DNA from: Flavobacterium luteolum
GTDB taxonomy: Bacteria > Bacteroidota > Bacteroidia > Flavobacteriales > Flavobacteriaceae
DNA: 64,000 nt
Direction: 5' to 3'
NCBI RefSeq assembly: GCF_027111275.1
Contig: NZ_CP114286.1
Span: forward strand, 3,706,501-3,770,500
The translations under genes were made by a program, and so were the position numbers. This document shows, piece after piece, positions 41,589 to 51,535 of this stretch (position 1 is its first letter; every line of letters begins with the position of its first letter). The notes below the pieces were generated by a model, which saw nothing but the letters and a program-made list of their open reading frames with translations, searched no databases and was not told the origin of the DNA.

Positions 41589-42920
41589 CTATAAAATCCC
41601 TCTAGATTTAATCTCCAGATATTTATTGATGGCATCTAAAGTCAAATTTTCGGGTTGTGTTAAAACAGAATGGATTCCGTATTTTTTGAGTTCGTTTACG
41701 ATCAGACGTTTTTCGAACATGAATTTTTCGGCAATTACTTTATCGTAAACTTCTTGAATCGTTGCTGTTTTTTTATTGATGATGGAATTCAATTCTGTAT
41801 TTTGAAAGAAAACCACAACCAATAAATGGCTTTTGGCAATTCCTTTTAAATAGGGCAACTGGCGATTTAAACCATCCATTGTTTCAAAATTGGTATACAG
41901 AATAATTAAACTTCTCTGATTGATGTTTTTCTTAATATCAACATACAATCTGCTATAATCACTTTCGAAGAAATCCGTTTTTATGTTGTATAAAGTTTCA
42001 AGGATTTTCTGCATCTGTGAACCTCTTCTTTCTGCAAAAACTCTATTTTCTACTTTTTTAGAAAAAGAAAAAAGTCCCGCTTTGTCCTGTTTTTTCAAAA
42101 TCACATTAGATAAAACCAAAGAAGAATTAATGGCATAATCCAATAAACTTAATCCGTCAAAAGGCATTTGCATCACGCGACCTTTGTCGATTGCCATGTA
42201 AACCGATTGTGACTTTTCGTCCTGAAACTGATTAACCATCAAGGAATTTCTTTTGGCTGTAGCTTTCCAGTTTAAAGTCCTTAAATCGTCGCCCTGAACA
42301 TATTCCTTAATTTGCTCAAATTCCATGGTATGGCCAATGCGACGTATTTTTTTAATTCCGTATTGAAACAGATTATTCGAAAAAGCAATTAAATCGTATT
42401 TTCTTAGCTGAATATAAGATGGATATGTTGGAACCATTTGACCATTGTCGAAAATAAATCTTCTGGAAATCAATCTTAATGGAGATGAAACATAAATATT
42501 CAAAGAGCCAAAATGGTATTCTCCACGTTCTGTTGGACGAAGATCATAACCAATTTCTTTTTGTGTTGCTGCTTTTATTGTTTTTACAATTTTAAAATCG
42601 CGAACCTGAAATTGAAACGGAATCTCGTCAATAATTTTAGCCGAAACAGGAAAAGTGTAATGGTTTTTTAAATTAATTTTTATCGGATTTAAATCTCCAT
42701 TTGATAATTTTTCAGGCGTAATTCTTTCAGCTTCAAGTCCTGTTTTTGCAAAATATAAAAGTAAGATATCAAGTCCCAAAAAAGTAATTAAACCTAGAAC
42801 TAGCAGCCAAACTGCATGATACATATTCGGAAAAATAAAAGCGCAGACAAACAATCCTATAATACCAATCAGTATATAGAAAAAGAAATTGTTCAGATAT
42901 AGACTTTTTATGAATTTCAT
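41589..42920 (-). CDS. DUF58 (von Willebrand A-like) membrane protein
   Basis: The 443-residue protein begins with two membrane helices (about 11-60) and then the DUF58 domain with GDDLRTLNWKATAKRNSLMV and a vWA-like fold (MAIDKGRVM, LIILYTNFETMDGL). It is the usual partner of MoxR ATPases. In the envelope-stress or BatA-type clusters the pair is thought to assemble or chaperone membrane complexes. It follows moxR by about 70 bases on the minus strand. Confidence 0.9.
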   Translation of the reverse strand: MKFIKSLYLNNFFFYILIGIIGLFVCAFIFPNMYHAVWLLVLGLITFLGLDILLLYFAKTGLEAERITPEKLSNGDLNPIKINLKNHYTFPVSAKIIDEIPFQFQVRDFKIVKTIKAATQKEIGYDLRPTERGEYHFGSLNIYVSSPLRLISRRFIFDNGQMVPTYPSYIQLRKYDLIAFSNNLFQYGIKKIRRIGHTMEFEQIKEYVQGDDLRTLNWKATAKRNSLMVNQFQDEKSQSVYMAIDKGRVMQMPFDGLSLLDYAINSSLVLSNVILKKQDKAGLFSFSKKVENRVFAERRGSQMQKILETLYNIKTDFFESDYSRLYVDIKKNINQRSLIILYTNFETMDGLNRQLPYLKGIAKSHLLVVVFFQNTELNSIINKKTATIQEVYDKVIAEKFMFEKRLIVNELKKYGIHSVLTQPENLTLDAINKYLEIKSRGIL

Positions 42921-42927
42921 TTTTTTA

Positions 42928-42953
42928 GTTTTCGGTCTCAGTTTTCGGTCTCA
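42928..42953. repeat. Tandem pair of GTTTTCGGTCTCA
   Basis: Two perfect 13-base copies lie head to tail between the DUF58 and MoxR genes, followed by GAAACTGCAACTGAACAC, a style of microrepeat also seen before nusB. Confidence 0.6.
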
Positions 42954-42991
42954 GAATTACGGTAAACTGAAACTGCAACTGAACACTTAAA

Positions 42992-44005
42992 TTATCTTGG
43001 TATTTCCACCGTTTCAATAATCTGTTTAATAATTTCTGAACTCGTGATTCCTTCCATTTCGCGTTCTGGTGCTACAATAACACGGTGTTGTAAAACAGGA
43101 ATCGCTGCTTCTTTAATATCTTCTGGAGTAACAAAATCGCGTCCTCGGATTGCAGCAAAACCTTTCGATGCATTTAAAATGGCGATTGAAGCACGAGGCG
43201 AAGCTCCTAAATATAAGAAGGCATTTTCGCGTGTGTTTACCACAATTCTGGCAATGTATTCTAATAGATTTTGCTCAACTCTAATTTGTTTGACCAAACC
43301 TTGATATTCTTTGATTTCTTCAGCAGAAAGAATTGTTTTTATCGCATCCAATTTTCCGTGATCTTGCAAAGTATGTTCTCTCTGAATGATTAAAATCTCT
43401 TCGTTTAATTTTGGATAATCAATGGTGATTTTAAAAAGAAAACGATCCAATTGCGCTTCTGGCAAACGATACGTTCCTTCTTGTTCAATTGGATTTTGAG
43501 TAGCAATAACCAAAAACGGTGCGTCTAACTGATAGGCAGAACCATCAATTGTAATTTGGCGCTCTTCCATAACTTCAAAAAGTGCAGCTTGTGTTTTTGC
43601 TGGAGCACGATTAATCTCGTCAATTAAAATCAAATTAGAGAAAATAGGTCCTTTTTTGAATTCGAATTCTGAGCTTTTTAGGTTAAAAATAGAAGTTCCT
43701 AAGATATCAGATGGCATTAGATCGGGTGTAAACTGAATTCTGCTGAAACCGATATTTAAGGTTTTAGCCAATAATTTTGCTGTTATTGTTTTGGCAACTC
43801 CAGGAACACCTTCTAAAAGTACGTGACCATTTGACAAAATCGCAACCAAAAGCTGATCAACCATTTTGTGCTGTCCTACAATTACTGTTTCAATCTCTTT
43901 TTTGATTGTGTTGACATGATCTAAAAGCGGTCCTAAATTAATTCTCGTTTCAAAATTCACATTTTCATTTGTGATTTCGCCTGATGTTGTATTGATATCG
44001 TCCAT
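42992..44005 (-). CDS. MoxR-family AAA+ ATPase
   Basis: The 337-residue protein has Walker A GVPGVAKT (about 62-69), Walker B LILIDEINRAPAKTQAALFE (about 125-144), sensor 1 in VIATQNPIEQEGTY, and the Arg finger region LPEAQLDRF. MoxR ATPases work with vWA proteins to insert cofactors or mature complexes. The adjacent DUF58, DUF4350, DUF4129, SpoIIM-like and RDD genes form the standard Bacteroidota cluster. It is cytoplasmic. Confidence 0.95.
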   Translation of the reverse strand: MDDINTTSGEITNENVNFETRINLGPLLDHVNTIKKEIETVIVGQHKMVDQLLVAILSNGHVLLEGVPGVAKTITAKLLAKTLNIGFSRIQFTPDLMPSDILGTSIFNLKSSEFEFKKGPIFSNLILIDEINRAPAKTQAALFEVMEERQITIDGSAYQLDAPFLVIATQNPIEQEGTYRLPEAQLDRFLFKITIDYPKLNEEILIIQREHTLQDHGKLDAIKTILSAEEIKEYQGLVKQIRVEQNLLEYIARIVVNTRENAFLYLGASPRASIAILNASKGFAAIRGRDFVTPEDIKEAAIPVLQHRVIVAPEREMEGITSSEIIKQIIETVEIPR

Positions 44006-44110
44006 AATTTGGTCAGTTATTTTATGTTTTTTTTGCCACAGATTAAAATGATTAACGCAGATTATTTTTTATAAAATCATTTTAATTCTTTTAATCTTTG
44101 GTTAAATAAA

Positions 44111-45313
44111 TTAATGTAAAATCTTCTCTATTGCTGTGTTTATTTTAATCAAATCTTCTTCAAGGCTTCCGTGATAACTATTTCTGTGATCGTTGATTAG
44201 CTGAATCACATCGCGTATATCTTTTTCGTCTTTTCCTGTTTTATAATGCAATTTGGTTATAAAATCGTCATCGAGTTTGGTGGTGTCAAGCAGATAATCG
44301 GTTCTAATTTTTTCTAAAAAGTAGATAATCTTTTTATCAATGATATTAGTATGATCTCCTTCTTGATAATATAAATTCCCAATAGTTTTGGTAAAATCAA
44401 CCGTTAAATTCTGCAATGGTTTTATGATAGGCACGATACGCTGTTTACGTTTTGCATTGAAAATCATAAAAATTAGAATTCCGATTAAGCCTAAATACCA
44501 AGCCGATTTTAAAGCGGGCTGACTCCAAATATAACGCAACGGAGAACTTGAAATTCGCTTATCGTTAAAAGTTTTATTATACCAGAAAATATTTCCTTTT
44601 GGAATATAAGAAAGTACATTTTCTGCATATTGATAATGATCTTTTTTTAGCAGATTATAATTGGTAAATGCCACTGGCTGCGTATGCAGATAGAGATAAC
44701 CATTTTTATAAGGAACTTCTATAAAATTGACCTGTTTTTCTTTTTTACGATTGATTTGATATCCTAAAACTTTTGTATTTAAAGTATCTATTTTAGAAAA
44801 ATAATCGCTTAAACCAGTATTTAAAGTATATTTTTTTGAGCTAACTTTTTTGTTTGCCATCCAAGTCGAAATACTGTCATTGGGCATAAAATCGGTTTTT
44901 AGCTCAATTTTTAAAGAATCCAGCAGCGTTTTCGGAAATACTTTCATGCTTAAAAATGCGTTATTTCCGTGCGAAACAAAATATAGAATTTCTTTCATCG
45001 AACCTTCGTCAATATTATCGGCTTCAGAAATATTCATGAAAGTACCTTTAATTCTATACGATTCTACGTTTTCTCTATCATCATATTGAGAATCGAAATA
45101 TTCGTAAGGAGTCTGTGTCGAAATTCTTTCCACTTTTTGTTTAAAAAGACCTTCGACTTCTTGATCGAAAACGTACAATCCGAATGGGATTTTGTCTTCA
45201 ACAGAATACGTTGGAGTCCAGTCAATAGGTTTTGGCTGTCCTTTGTCTACGAGTAATGTTATTCCGAAAATTAAAACCAGAATAGCAATGTATATTTTAA
45301 CTTTATTATCCAT
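44111..45313 (-). CDS. DUF4350-domain membrane protein
   Basis: The start at ATG 45313 (MDNKVKIYIA) is chosen; a TTG six bases upstream is not needed. The 400-residue protein has an N-terminal membrane helix (about 5-22), a DUF4350 domain up to about residue 245, and a second helix ALKSAWYLGLIGILIFMIFN followed by a cytoplasmic helical tail. The N-terminal domain should face the periplasm. It overlaps the DUF4129 gene by eight bases and is part of the MoxR cluster. Its activity is unknown. Confidence 0.85.
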   Translation of the reverse strand: MDNKVKIYIAILVLIFGITLLVDKGQPKPIDWTPTYSVEDKIPFGLYVFDQEVEGLFKQKVERISTQTPYEYFDSQYDDRENVESYRIKGTFMNISEADNIDEGSMKEILYFVSHGNNAFLSMKVFPKTLLDSLKIELKTDFMPNDSISTWMANKKVSSKKYTLNTGLSDYFSKIDTLNTKVLGYQINRKKEKQVNFIEVPYKNGYLYLHTQPVAFTNYNLLKKDHYQYAENVLSYIPKGNIFWYNKTFNDKRISSSPLRYIWSQPALKSAWYLGLIGILIFMIFNAKRKQRIVPIIKPLQNLTVDFTKTIGNLYYQEGDHTNIIDKKIIYFLEKIRTDYLLDTTKLDDDFITKLHYKTGKDEKDIRDVIQLINDHRNSYHGSLEEDLIKINTAIEKILH

Positions 45314-46082
45314 TGCCAAAGGTTTTTAGTGCTTTTTTAAATCTGTTTTCAGTCTTTCTAAATGTTGCATCATCAATTTCAAATTCTCCATACCAAATAT
45401 AATTGTATAGATAAGAAAGATAAGTAAACTCTTCTTTATGAGCAGGATTGTAAAGTTCGTACAAATAATCAGAATTAGTTTTTTCGATATCCCATTCAAT
45501 ATAATGGTGCTGTGCCATTACTTTTAAAAGCCATAAATAGTAATAACGTACAGCGATTCTTTTTTCGCCAGCTTCTATACTTTCTTTAATGAGTTTTTCA
45601 AAATCTAAAAGATGGATATTTTTTTCAGCATCAGAATAAAACAATGTTCTTTTATTGGCATTTTTCCCAAAAATCCATCTTCCTTCTTGCTTGGTTAAAG
45701 CTCTAACGATAAAATAAATTAGAACAATAACCACCAAAATGGCAATTATTCTAAATAGAATAGAAACAAAATTGAGAGACGTTTTTACACTGCTGAAATT
45801 AAAGAAATTAAAAATTTGTCTTGCTAACCAATGTTTGAAATGATCCCACCAGTTTTTTTCGGGAGCTTTGTATTCGTAGACAAAATCTTTATCAGTATAT
45901 TTTTTTTTGAAATCCTTTTCAAAATGTCTAATCTGTATATTGCTAGAATCTACCTTAATATCTTTTTCTGTATACTTAATTCCGCTAATTTTTGGAGAAT
46001 CTTGAGGCATGATAATAGTATCCTGAGCCTGAGAAATACTGCAGCAAAAAAGAAAAGATAAAATAAAAAATAATCTTGTCAT
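45306..46082 (-). CDS. DUF4129-domain membrane protein
   Basis: The 258-residue protein has a signal-like N-terminus (ILSFLFCCSISQAQ), a periplasmic stretch, a membrane helix at about 105-125 and a cytoplasmic C-terminal domain with YLWLLKVMAQHHYIEW and YLSYLYNYIWYGEF, the DUF4129 signature. It is fused by overlap to DUF4350 and starts ten bases after the SpoIIM-like gene. In this cluster it probably forms a membrane complex with MoxR and DUF58. Function is unknown. Confidence 0.85.
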   Translation of the reverse strand: MTRLFFILSFLFCCSISQAQDTIIMPQDSPKISGIKYTEKDIKVDSSNIQIRHFEKDFKKKYTDKDFVYEYKAPEKNWWDHFKHWLARQIFNFFNFSSVKTSLNFVSILFRIIAILVVIVLIYFIVRALTKQEGRWIFGKNANKRTLFYSDAEKNIHLLDFEKLIKESIEAGEKRIAVRYYYLWLLKVMAQHHYIEWDIEKTNSDYLYELYNPAHKEEFTYLSYLYNYIWYGEFEIDDATFRKTENRFKKALKTFGNG

Positions 46083-46091
46083 TACTTGGTC

Positions 46092-47072
46092 TTAAAGTTT
46101 TTCGGCGGTTAAAGAGTGAACTTTTTTGTGTACAATAAAAGGATATATCAAGTAATAGAACGAAATTATTGCAAGCGTCACTAAGATAATAAAACTGCTT
46201 AGCCAATTGGGCATATCGATAGAATATCGTGTAATAAAACCTTCTAAAAATCCGGCACTTATCGTGAAAGGAAATGTGCTTAAGAATATTTTAAAGCTGT
46301 TCTTGAAACCAATTTTAAAAGAATTCATTCTCGAAAAAGTTTTAGGAAATAGGATAGAAGCGCCTAAAATAAATCCAGCAGTTGTTTCGATTACAATGGC
46401 AAAAATTTCCATAGAACCATGAATCCATATTCCTCTAACGCTTTTCCAAAAAACGCCCTGTTCGTAGAAAAAATATTGAAAAGAACCCAGCATAATGCAG
46501 TTTTGAAGGAAAACATTAAAAGTTCCGATTCCTGCAAAAATACCATAGAAATAACATCTGGCACCTACAAAAAGATTATTTACCGTAATACCAATAAAGC
46601 TTCCCCAATTACTTCCCGAACCATATACGGCCATCGGATTGCCTTTTTTTATATTTTCTAAAGTCATATTTACGTATTCGTCGCCCAAAATTAAGCGGAC
46701 AAAATCACGATCATAACGAGCAGAAAGAACACCAATTGAAACCGTAACAAAAAATAAAACAAAAGCATAAACCAAATATCTTCTGTATTCGTAAACCAAT
46801 AACGGAACTTCGATTTTAAAGAAATCTATTAAGCGATTTTGGTCAGTACGTTTGGTTTTGTAAATCTTCTGATAAATCTGAGAGGCAAGATGATTGAGGT
46901 ACACAACCGTTTTACTTTTAGGGTAATACGTTTGAGCATACGACAAATCATTCATCATTTGAATGTACAAATTAGCTAATTCATCAGGATTTTTTTTAGC
47001 TTTACCAAAAATTGCCAGCTCAAACTCGAGCCACTTTTCTCTGTTTTGTTTTATAAAGGCGATTTCTCTCAT
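46092..47072 (-). CDS. SpoIIM-family multi-pass membrane protein
   Basis: The 326-residue protein has a soluble helical N-terminal part (about 1-100) and about five membrane segments. The blocks NNLFVGARCYFYGIFAG and WIHGSMEIFAIVIETTAGF are the SpoIIM/DUF95 signature. The name derives from sporulation in Firmicutes, but here the genus does not sporulate and the gene belongs to the MoxR cluster. It is divergent from the RDD gene, with only 20 bases between the two start codons. Confidence 0.9.
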   Translation of the reverse strand: MREIAFIKQNREKWLEFELAIFGKAKKNPDELANLYIQMMNDLSYAQTYYPKSKTVVYLNHLASQIYQKIYKTKRTDQNRLIDFFKIEVPLLVYEYRRYLVYAFVLFFVTVSIGVLSARYDRDFVRLILGDEYVNMTLENIKKGNPMAVYGSGSNWGSFIGITVNNLFVGARCYFYGIFAGIGTFNVFLQNCIMLGSFQYFFYEQGVFWKSVRGIWIHGSMEIFAIVIETTAGFILGASILFPKTFSRMNSFKIGFKNSFKIFLSTFPFTISAGFLEGFITRYSIDMPNWLSSFIILVTLAIISFYYLIYPFIVHKKVHSLTAEKL

Positions 47073-47092
47073 TGTAGGCTAAAATATGAAAT

Positions 47093-47836
47093 ATGTCAGA
47101 ATTATCTATTAATACGACACAAAATGTCAAAATAAATTTTATAGCGGCTTCCGTAGGCGAAAGGCTAGGAGCTTTTTCTATTGATTTGTTTATCATAATC
47201 TGTTATATAACAGCACTTTCTATTGTTCTTTTTGACTGGTTACAGTTAGATAGATTGATGGTTAATTTGGATGGATGGTCACGAGGCGCGATTTTTTTAT
47301 TGCTCTATTCACCAGTTATAGTTTACTCTTTGGTTTTAGAAAGTGTTTTTGAAGGCCAGTCACTTGGCAAAAAATTAGTAAAAATTAAAGTCGTAAAAAT
47401 TGATGGTTATCAGGCTGGTTTTGGAGACTATTTAATCCGCTGGTTTTTTAGAGTGATAGATTTTCTTACCTTTTTTGGACTTCCTGGACTTATCTCAGTT
47501 ATTACAAGTCAGAAATCGCAAAGATTGGGCGATATGGCGGCGGGAACAGCGGTTATAACGTTGAAAAATAGAATTAATATCAGCCATACTATTTTAGAAG
47601 AAATCGGAGAAGCTTATGTTCCAACTTATCCTTTGGTAATTAAGCTTTCAGACAATGATATGCGTATTATAAAAGAAACTTTTCAAAAAGCAACCGCTAA
47701 AAACGATCATGAAATTATTTACAAACTCGTTGCTAAGATCGAAAGTGTCGCGGGGATTAAAAATCAATCAGGAAACAATAGCGATTTTATTAGGGTAATT
47801 TTAAAAGACTATAATTTTTACACACAAAACATGTGA
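47093..47836 (+). CDS. RDD-family membrane protein
   Basis: The 247-residue protein has an Arg near the first helix (ASVGERLGAFSIDLF, the R-D-D family element), several membrane helices, GQSLGKKLVKIKVVKIDG and the second element SQRLGDMAAGT. A soluble C-terminal region of about 80 residues follows. RDD proteins have uncertain function; some behave as ion antiporters. It belongs to the MoxR cluster despite pointing away from it. Confidence 0.9.
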   Translation: MSELSINTTQNVKINFIAASVGERLGAFSIDLFIIICYITALSIVLFDWLQLDRLMVNLDGWSRGAIFLLLYSPVIVYSLVLESVFEGQSLGKKLVKIKVVKIDGYQAGFGDYLIRWFFRVIDFLTFFGLPGLISVITSQKSQRLGDMAAGTAVITLKNRINISHTILEEIGEAYVPTYPLVIKLSDNDMRIIKETFQKATAKNDHEIIYKLVAKIESVAGIKNQSGNNSDFIRVILKDYNFYTQNM

Positions 47837-47947
47837 TTTTTTTTCTTTGAATAATTAATGATTTTTTCTGGTTTTTACTGATAATTGTTTAAGATTTATT
47901 CGTAAATTTATATATATACATAATTAATTCATAAAATTTCCAATCCA

Positions 47948-48799
47948 ATGAAAATTACAAAGCCATTTTTATTCTTATTAGTATTACTGTCTGCTTTTGT
48001 GAGTTTTGCTCAAAGCGGAAAAAAATTAGATAAAATTATAAAAAGAGATTATCAGATTATTGAATGTACCGTTTTAAAAATGTCTGATAAAACAGTAGAG
48101 TATTCGCTTCCTGGCGAGACGGTTCAAATCTCGTTAGATGTTTCCCAAATTGCCAAAATAGATTTTGCGAGTGGAAGGTCTCAAACCTTTGATGTTTCTG
48201 CAGATACAAGCACCGGTTCTCAGAGTTCCTCTCAAAGTATTGCCAGTGCAGATATGAAACACAATACAATTGCAGTATTGCCAGTTCCTTATGTAAATGC
48301 AGATAATCAGCAAGGTTCTGAGGATATGGCAAAATTTGCTCAAAACGATTTGTACAATAAATTGTTAGACAAATCTTCTAACATTTTTCCGTTGACAGTT
48401 CAGGATTTGAGAACAACAAATAGCTTATTGCACAAAGCAGGAATAGACCACAATAATATTGACGAAACGCCAATAGAAGATCTTGAAAAAATATTAGGAG
48501 TTGATAATATTGTGGCCGCAAAAGTTTCATATACAATTGGAACAGGTACTACAGCTACTACTTATAATAGCGGAAATGCGAAAGTGAGCAATAACAACAA
48601 AAAAGTAACTACAAACGACATTTCTACAACAACAGCAAACAATCAGACGTATTACTACTATACGGTTTATTTTGATATGTATAGAAATACTGATAAAATC
48701 TACTCGCAAACCCGCAAGCCTTTCTTGGCAGTAAAAGACGGTTGGATGGATTCGATTACGTATTTGCTAAAAAGAAGTCCGATTTACGTAAAAAAATAA
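47948..48799 (+). CDS. Exported protein of unknown function
   Basis: The 283-residue protein has a signal peptide ending near VSFAQ. Its first domain, IIKRDYQIIECTVLKMSDKTVEYSLPG (quoted to VLKMSDKTVEYSLPG), predicts a small beta fold, and is followed by a Ser/Thr-rich linker. The second domain begins HNTIAVLPVPYVNAD and resembles periplasmic proteins of the TolB-N or GNA1162-like type that bind outer-membrane components, a weak match. A Thr/Asn-rich insert TTATTYNSGNAKVSNNNKK interrupts it. No operon partner is obvious. Confidence 0.65.
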   Translation: MKITKPFLFLLVLLSAFVSFAQSGKKLDKIIKRDYQIIECTVLKMSDKTVEYSLPGETVQISLDVSQIAKIDFASGRSQTFDVSADTSTGSQSSSQSIASADMKHNTIAVLPVPYVNADNQQGSEDMAKFAQNDLYNKLLDKSSNIFPLTVQDLRTTNSLLHKAGIDHNNIDETPIEDLEKILGVDNIVAAKVSYTIGTGTTATTYNSGNAKVSNNNKKVTTNDISTTTANNQTYYYYTVYFDMYRNTDKIYSQTRKPFLAVKDGWMDSITYLLKRSPIYVKK

Positions 48800-48884
48800 G
48801 GAATGTTTTATGAGTGAGAGTTGTTAAGATTATTCGTTGCAACTTTGTAACTTTGACCCTTTGCATCTTTGTAACTCAAAAAAA

Positions 48885-49487
48885 ATGTTTCACTTACTTG
48901 ATATTATTGGGACAATGGCATTTGCAATGTCAGGCGCCTTGACCGCAATGCACAAAAAACTCGATCCGTTTGGGGTTTTTATCATTGCATTTGTTACTGC
49001 CGTTGGAGGCGGAACACTTCGCGATGTCTTAATCGGAAGAACTCCTGTTGGCTGGATGCGCGACATGCAATATGTGTATGTGATCATTTTAGGATTTTTT
49101 TTAGCAATTCTTTTTAGAAAAAGTTTCGATAAACTTCGAACCTCATTGTTTCTTTTTGATACAATTGGGCTCGGAGTTTTTACTTTGATAGGTCTTGAAA
49201 GAGGAATTGTAACAGGTCTTCATCCTGCCATTTGTATTGCATTAGGAACCATGACTGCTTGTTTTGGCGGTGTAATTCGAGATATTTTATGTAACGAAAT
49301 TCCAAACGTTTTTAGAGAAGAAATTTACGCAACGATCTGTATTTTTGGCGGAATTGTATTTTTTGGACTGAGAAAACTAAACTTAAACGATGATATATTG
49401 TATTTGGTTACTTCGCTAGTTATTATCATTATCAGGTTAATGGCGGTTAAATACAAATGGCATTTAAAAGCATTTGATCATAAGTAA
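48885..49487 (+). CDS. TRIC-type (UPF0126) membrane channel protein
   Basis: Started at ATG 48885 the protein has 200 residues; an upstream TTG at 48837 would lengthen it by 16 residues of unlikely sequence (LCNFDPLHLC). It has seven predicted helices in two similar halves, each with a glycine motif: TAVGGGTLRDVLIG and CFGGVIRDIL. This is the trimeric intracellular cation channel family; bacterial members conduct K+ or act in unknown roles. The next gene starts three bases after its stop. Confidence 0.9.
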   Translation: MFHLLDIIGTMAFAMSGALTAMHKKLDPFGVFIIAFVTAVGGGTLRDVLIGRTPVGWMRDMQYVYVIILGFFLAILFRKSFDKLRTSLFLFDTIGLGVFTLIGLERGIVTGLHPAICIALGTMTACFGGVIRDILCNEIPNVFREEIYATICIFGGIVFFGLRKLNLNDDILYLVTSLVIIIIRLMAVKYKWHLKAFDHK

Positions 49488-49489
49488 AT

Positions 49490-50437
49490 ATGAAATATAC
49501 CATAAAGAAGTATTCTCAAGATGATTATTCAATTTGGAACAATTTTGTTGCTCAAGCGAAAAATGCTACATTTTTATTTCATCGCGATTTTATGGAATAT
49601 CACAAAGATCGCTTTGAAGATTTCTCGCTTTTAATTTTTGAAGAAGAAAAACTGCGAGCTGTCTTACCAGCCAATAAAAAAGAACATGCGGTTTATTCGC
49701 ATCAAGGGCTTACTTATGGAGGTTTGGTTTATTTACCAAAATTGAAAGCAGTAAAAGTTGAAGCGATTTTGGACGAAATTTTGCTTTTTTTGAAAGAGAA
49801 CAAAATCGATACTTTTTATTATAAACCTATTCCAGATTTTTATTTTTCTGAAGGAAACAAAGAAGCGGACTTTTTCTTAATGAAAAGAGGAGCAATTTTA
49901 GAAAGAAAAGAAATGAATCTGGCAATTAATCTTACAGCTTCTTTAAAGATTTCTAAAAGCAAAATGAAGCATTTTAGAAGAATTGAAAATTTAGATTTAG
50001 ATATTTTTGAAGAAGAAAATTTTGATCCATTTTGGGAAAAAATTTTGGAGCCGAGATTAGCAGAAAAATTTAACACAAAACCAGTGCATTCAAAAGAAGA
50101 AATCTCACTTTTAAGATCTAAATTTCCTAAAAATATCAGACAATATTCTGCTTACAGGAATGATGAAATTATTGCCGGAATAACAATTTTTGAGACTAAA
50201 AATGTTGTAAAATCGCAATATGGTGCCACTTCAAAAATTGGAGAGGAATTTAGAGCATTAGATTTTTTATTCATTAATCTGATTCATAAATATAAGCGAA
50301 AAGGAAAGCATTTCTTTGACATGGGAATTGTGGACGATGAGAATGAATCAGGCTATAATTTGGGACTTTTGGCACAGAAAGAAGAATTAGGCTGTACGGT
50401 CTACAATCAGGATTTTTATAAAATAACAATAAAGTGA
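49490..50437 (+). CDS. FemAB/GNAT-like acyltransferase
   Basis: The 315-residue protein has the two-lobed GNAT layout of FemAB-like proteins: AKNATFLFHRDFMEYHKDRF at the front and the second domain with IIAGITIFE and VVKSQYGATSKIGEE. Such proteins use aminoacyl-tRNA or acyl-CoA to modify peptidoglycan or sugar nucleotides. Its four-base overlap with the aminotransferase gene makes N-acylation of the 3-amino sugar an attractive idea, but this is inference. It is cytoplasmic. Confidence 0.75.
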   Translation: MKYTIKKYSQDDYSIWNNFVAQAKNATFLFHRDFMEYHKDRFEDFSLLIFEEEKLRAVLPANKKEHAVYSHQGLTYGGLVYLPKLKAVKVEAILDEILLFLKENKIDTFYYKPIPDFYFSEGNKEADFFLMKRGAILERKEMNLAINLTASLKISKSKMKHFRRIENLDLDIFEEENFDPFWEKILEPRLAEKFNTKPVHSKEEISLLRSKFPKNIRQYSAYRNDEIIAGITIFETKNVVKSQYGATSKIGEEFRALDFLFINLIHKYKRKGKHFFDMGIVDDENESGYNLGLLAQKEELGCTVYNQDFYKITIK

Positions 50438-51534
50438 TTCCATTTTTAGACCTAAAAAAAATAAACGAACCGTATGAAACTGCATTTCAGGAAAAACTGA
50501 AATCGGTTTTAGAAAACGGCTGGTATATTTTAGGAAAAGAAGTGGAAACATTTGAAAAAGCTTTTGCCGATTACTGCCATTCAAAATATTGCATCGGAGT
50601 AGGAAATGGTTTTGATGCTTTAGTTCTTATTTTTAAAGGTTATATCGAACTCGGAAAACTCAAAAAAGGCGATGAGGTTATCGTTCCTGCAAATACATAT
50701 ATTGCAAGTATTCTTGCTATTTTACAAGCCGATTTGGTTCCTGTTTTGGTCGAGCCAAGATTAGAAACCTACAACATAAATCCAGATTTAATTCTGGAAA
50801 AAATCACACCAAAAACAAAAGCGATTTTAGTTGTTCATTTGTACGGACAATTAGCGGAAATGGATAAAATAAGTGAAATTGCGAATAATAACAATCTTTT
50901 AATAATTGAAGATGCTGCGCAATCTCATGGCATAGAAAAGAATCTAAAACCTAAAAGCTACAATCTAAAATCGGCATCAGCGTACAGCTTTTACCCAGGA
51001 AAGAATTTGGGTTGTTTAGGCGACGGCGGAGCAGTTACAACAAATGACGAGGCATTAGCAAAAGTGCTTTTTTCGCTTCGTAATTACGGCTCAGAAAAAA
51101 AATATCACAACGAATACATTGGCGTAAATTCTAGACTCGACGAATTGCAGGCTGGATTTTTGAATCTGAAATTGCCAAACTTAGACTCAGATAATGAAAA
51201 ACGAAGAACAATTGCAAAACGTTATTTGTCTGAAATTAAAAACAGTAAAATTGTATTGCCGTTTTGGGATTTTTCCAATAATCATGTTTTTCATTTGTTT
51301 GTTGTTCGAACAGAAAATAGAGAAAAGTTGCAAGAATATTTAGCTCAAAACAATATTCAAACCGTAATTCATTATCCAATTCCACCGCATCAGCAGAAAG
51401 CTTTTTCGGAGTGGAAAAGCTTGTCATTTCCCATAACGGAGAAAATTCATAAAGAAGTTTTAAGCTTGCCGATAAGTCCGGTTTTAACGGATTCTGAAGC
51501 TGATTATGTTATTGAAATTTTAAATCAATACTAA
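50434..51534 (+). CDS. DegT/DnrJ/EryC1/StrS aminotransferase, FdtB/QdtB-like
   Basis: The start is GTG at 50434, giving IPFLDLKKINEPYE. The 366-residue fold-type I enzyme has GVGNGFDALVLI, IIEDAAQSHG, the PLP Lys in YPGKNLGCLGDGGA and VIHYPIPPHQQ. It resembles FdtB and QdtB, which transaminate a 3-keto-6-deoxy sugar on dTDP. The FdtA-like isomerase 3.5 kb downstream on the same strand provides the preceding step, so together they should make dTDP-3-amino-3,6-dideoxyhexose. Genes for dTDP-glucose synthesis are not in the window. Confidence 0.9.
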   Translation: MIPFLDLKKINEPYETAFQEKLKSVLENGWYILGKEVETFEKAFADYCHSKYCIGVGNGFDALVLIFKGYIELGKLKKGDEVIVPANTYIASILAILQADLVPVLVEPRLETYNINPDLILEKITPKTKAILVVHLYGQLAEMDKISEIANNNNLLIIEDAAQSHGIEKNLKPKSYNLKSASAYSFYPGKNLGCLGDGGAVTTNDEALAKVLFSLRNYGSEKKYHNEYIGVNSRLDELQAGFLNLKLPNLDSDNEKRRTIAKRYLSEIKNSKIVLPFWDFSNNHVFHLFVVRTENREKLQEYLAQNNIQTVIHYPIPPHQQKAFSEWKSLSFPITEKIHKEVLSLPISPVLTDSEADYVIEILNQY

Positions 51535-51535
51535 T

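Noticed and set aside
46092..47072. Sporulation gene
   Set aside because: SpoIIM-family proteins are widespread; the genome context is the MoxR cluster and no sporulation genes are present.
48800..48884. Start of the TRIC gene at TTG 48837
   Set aside because: The extra residues are encoded by an intergenic microrepeat (AACTTTGTAACTTTGA) and the family begins at the ATG.
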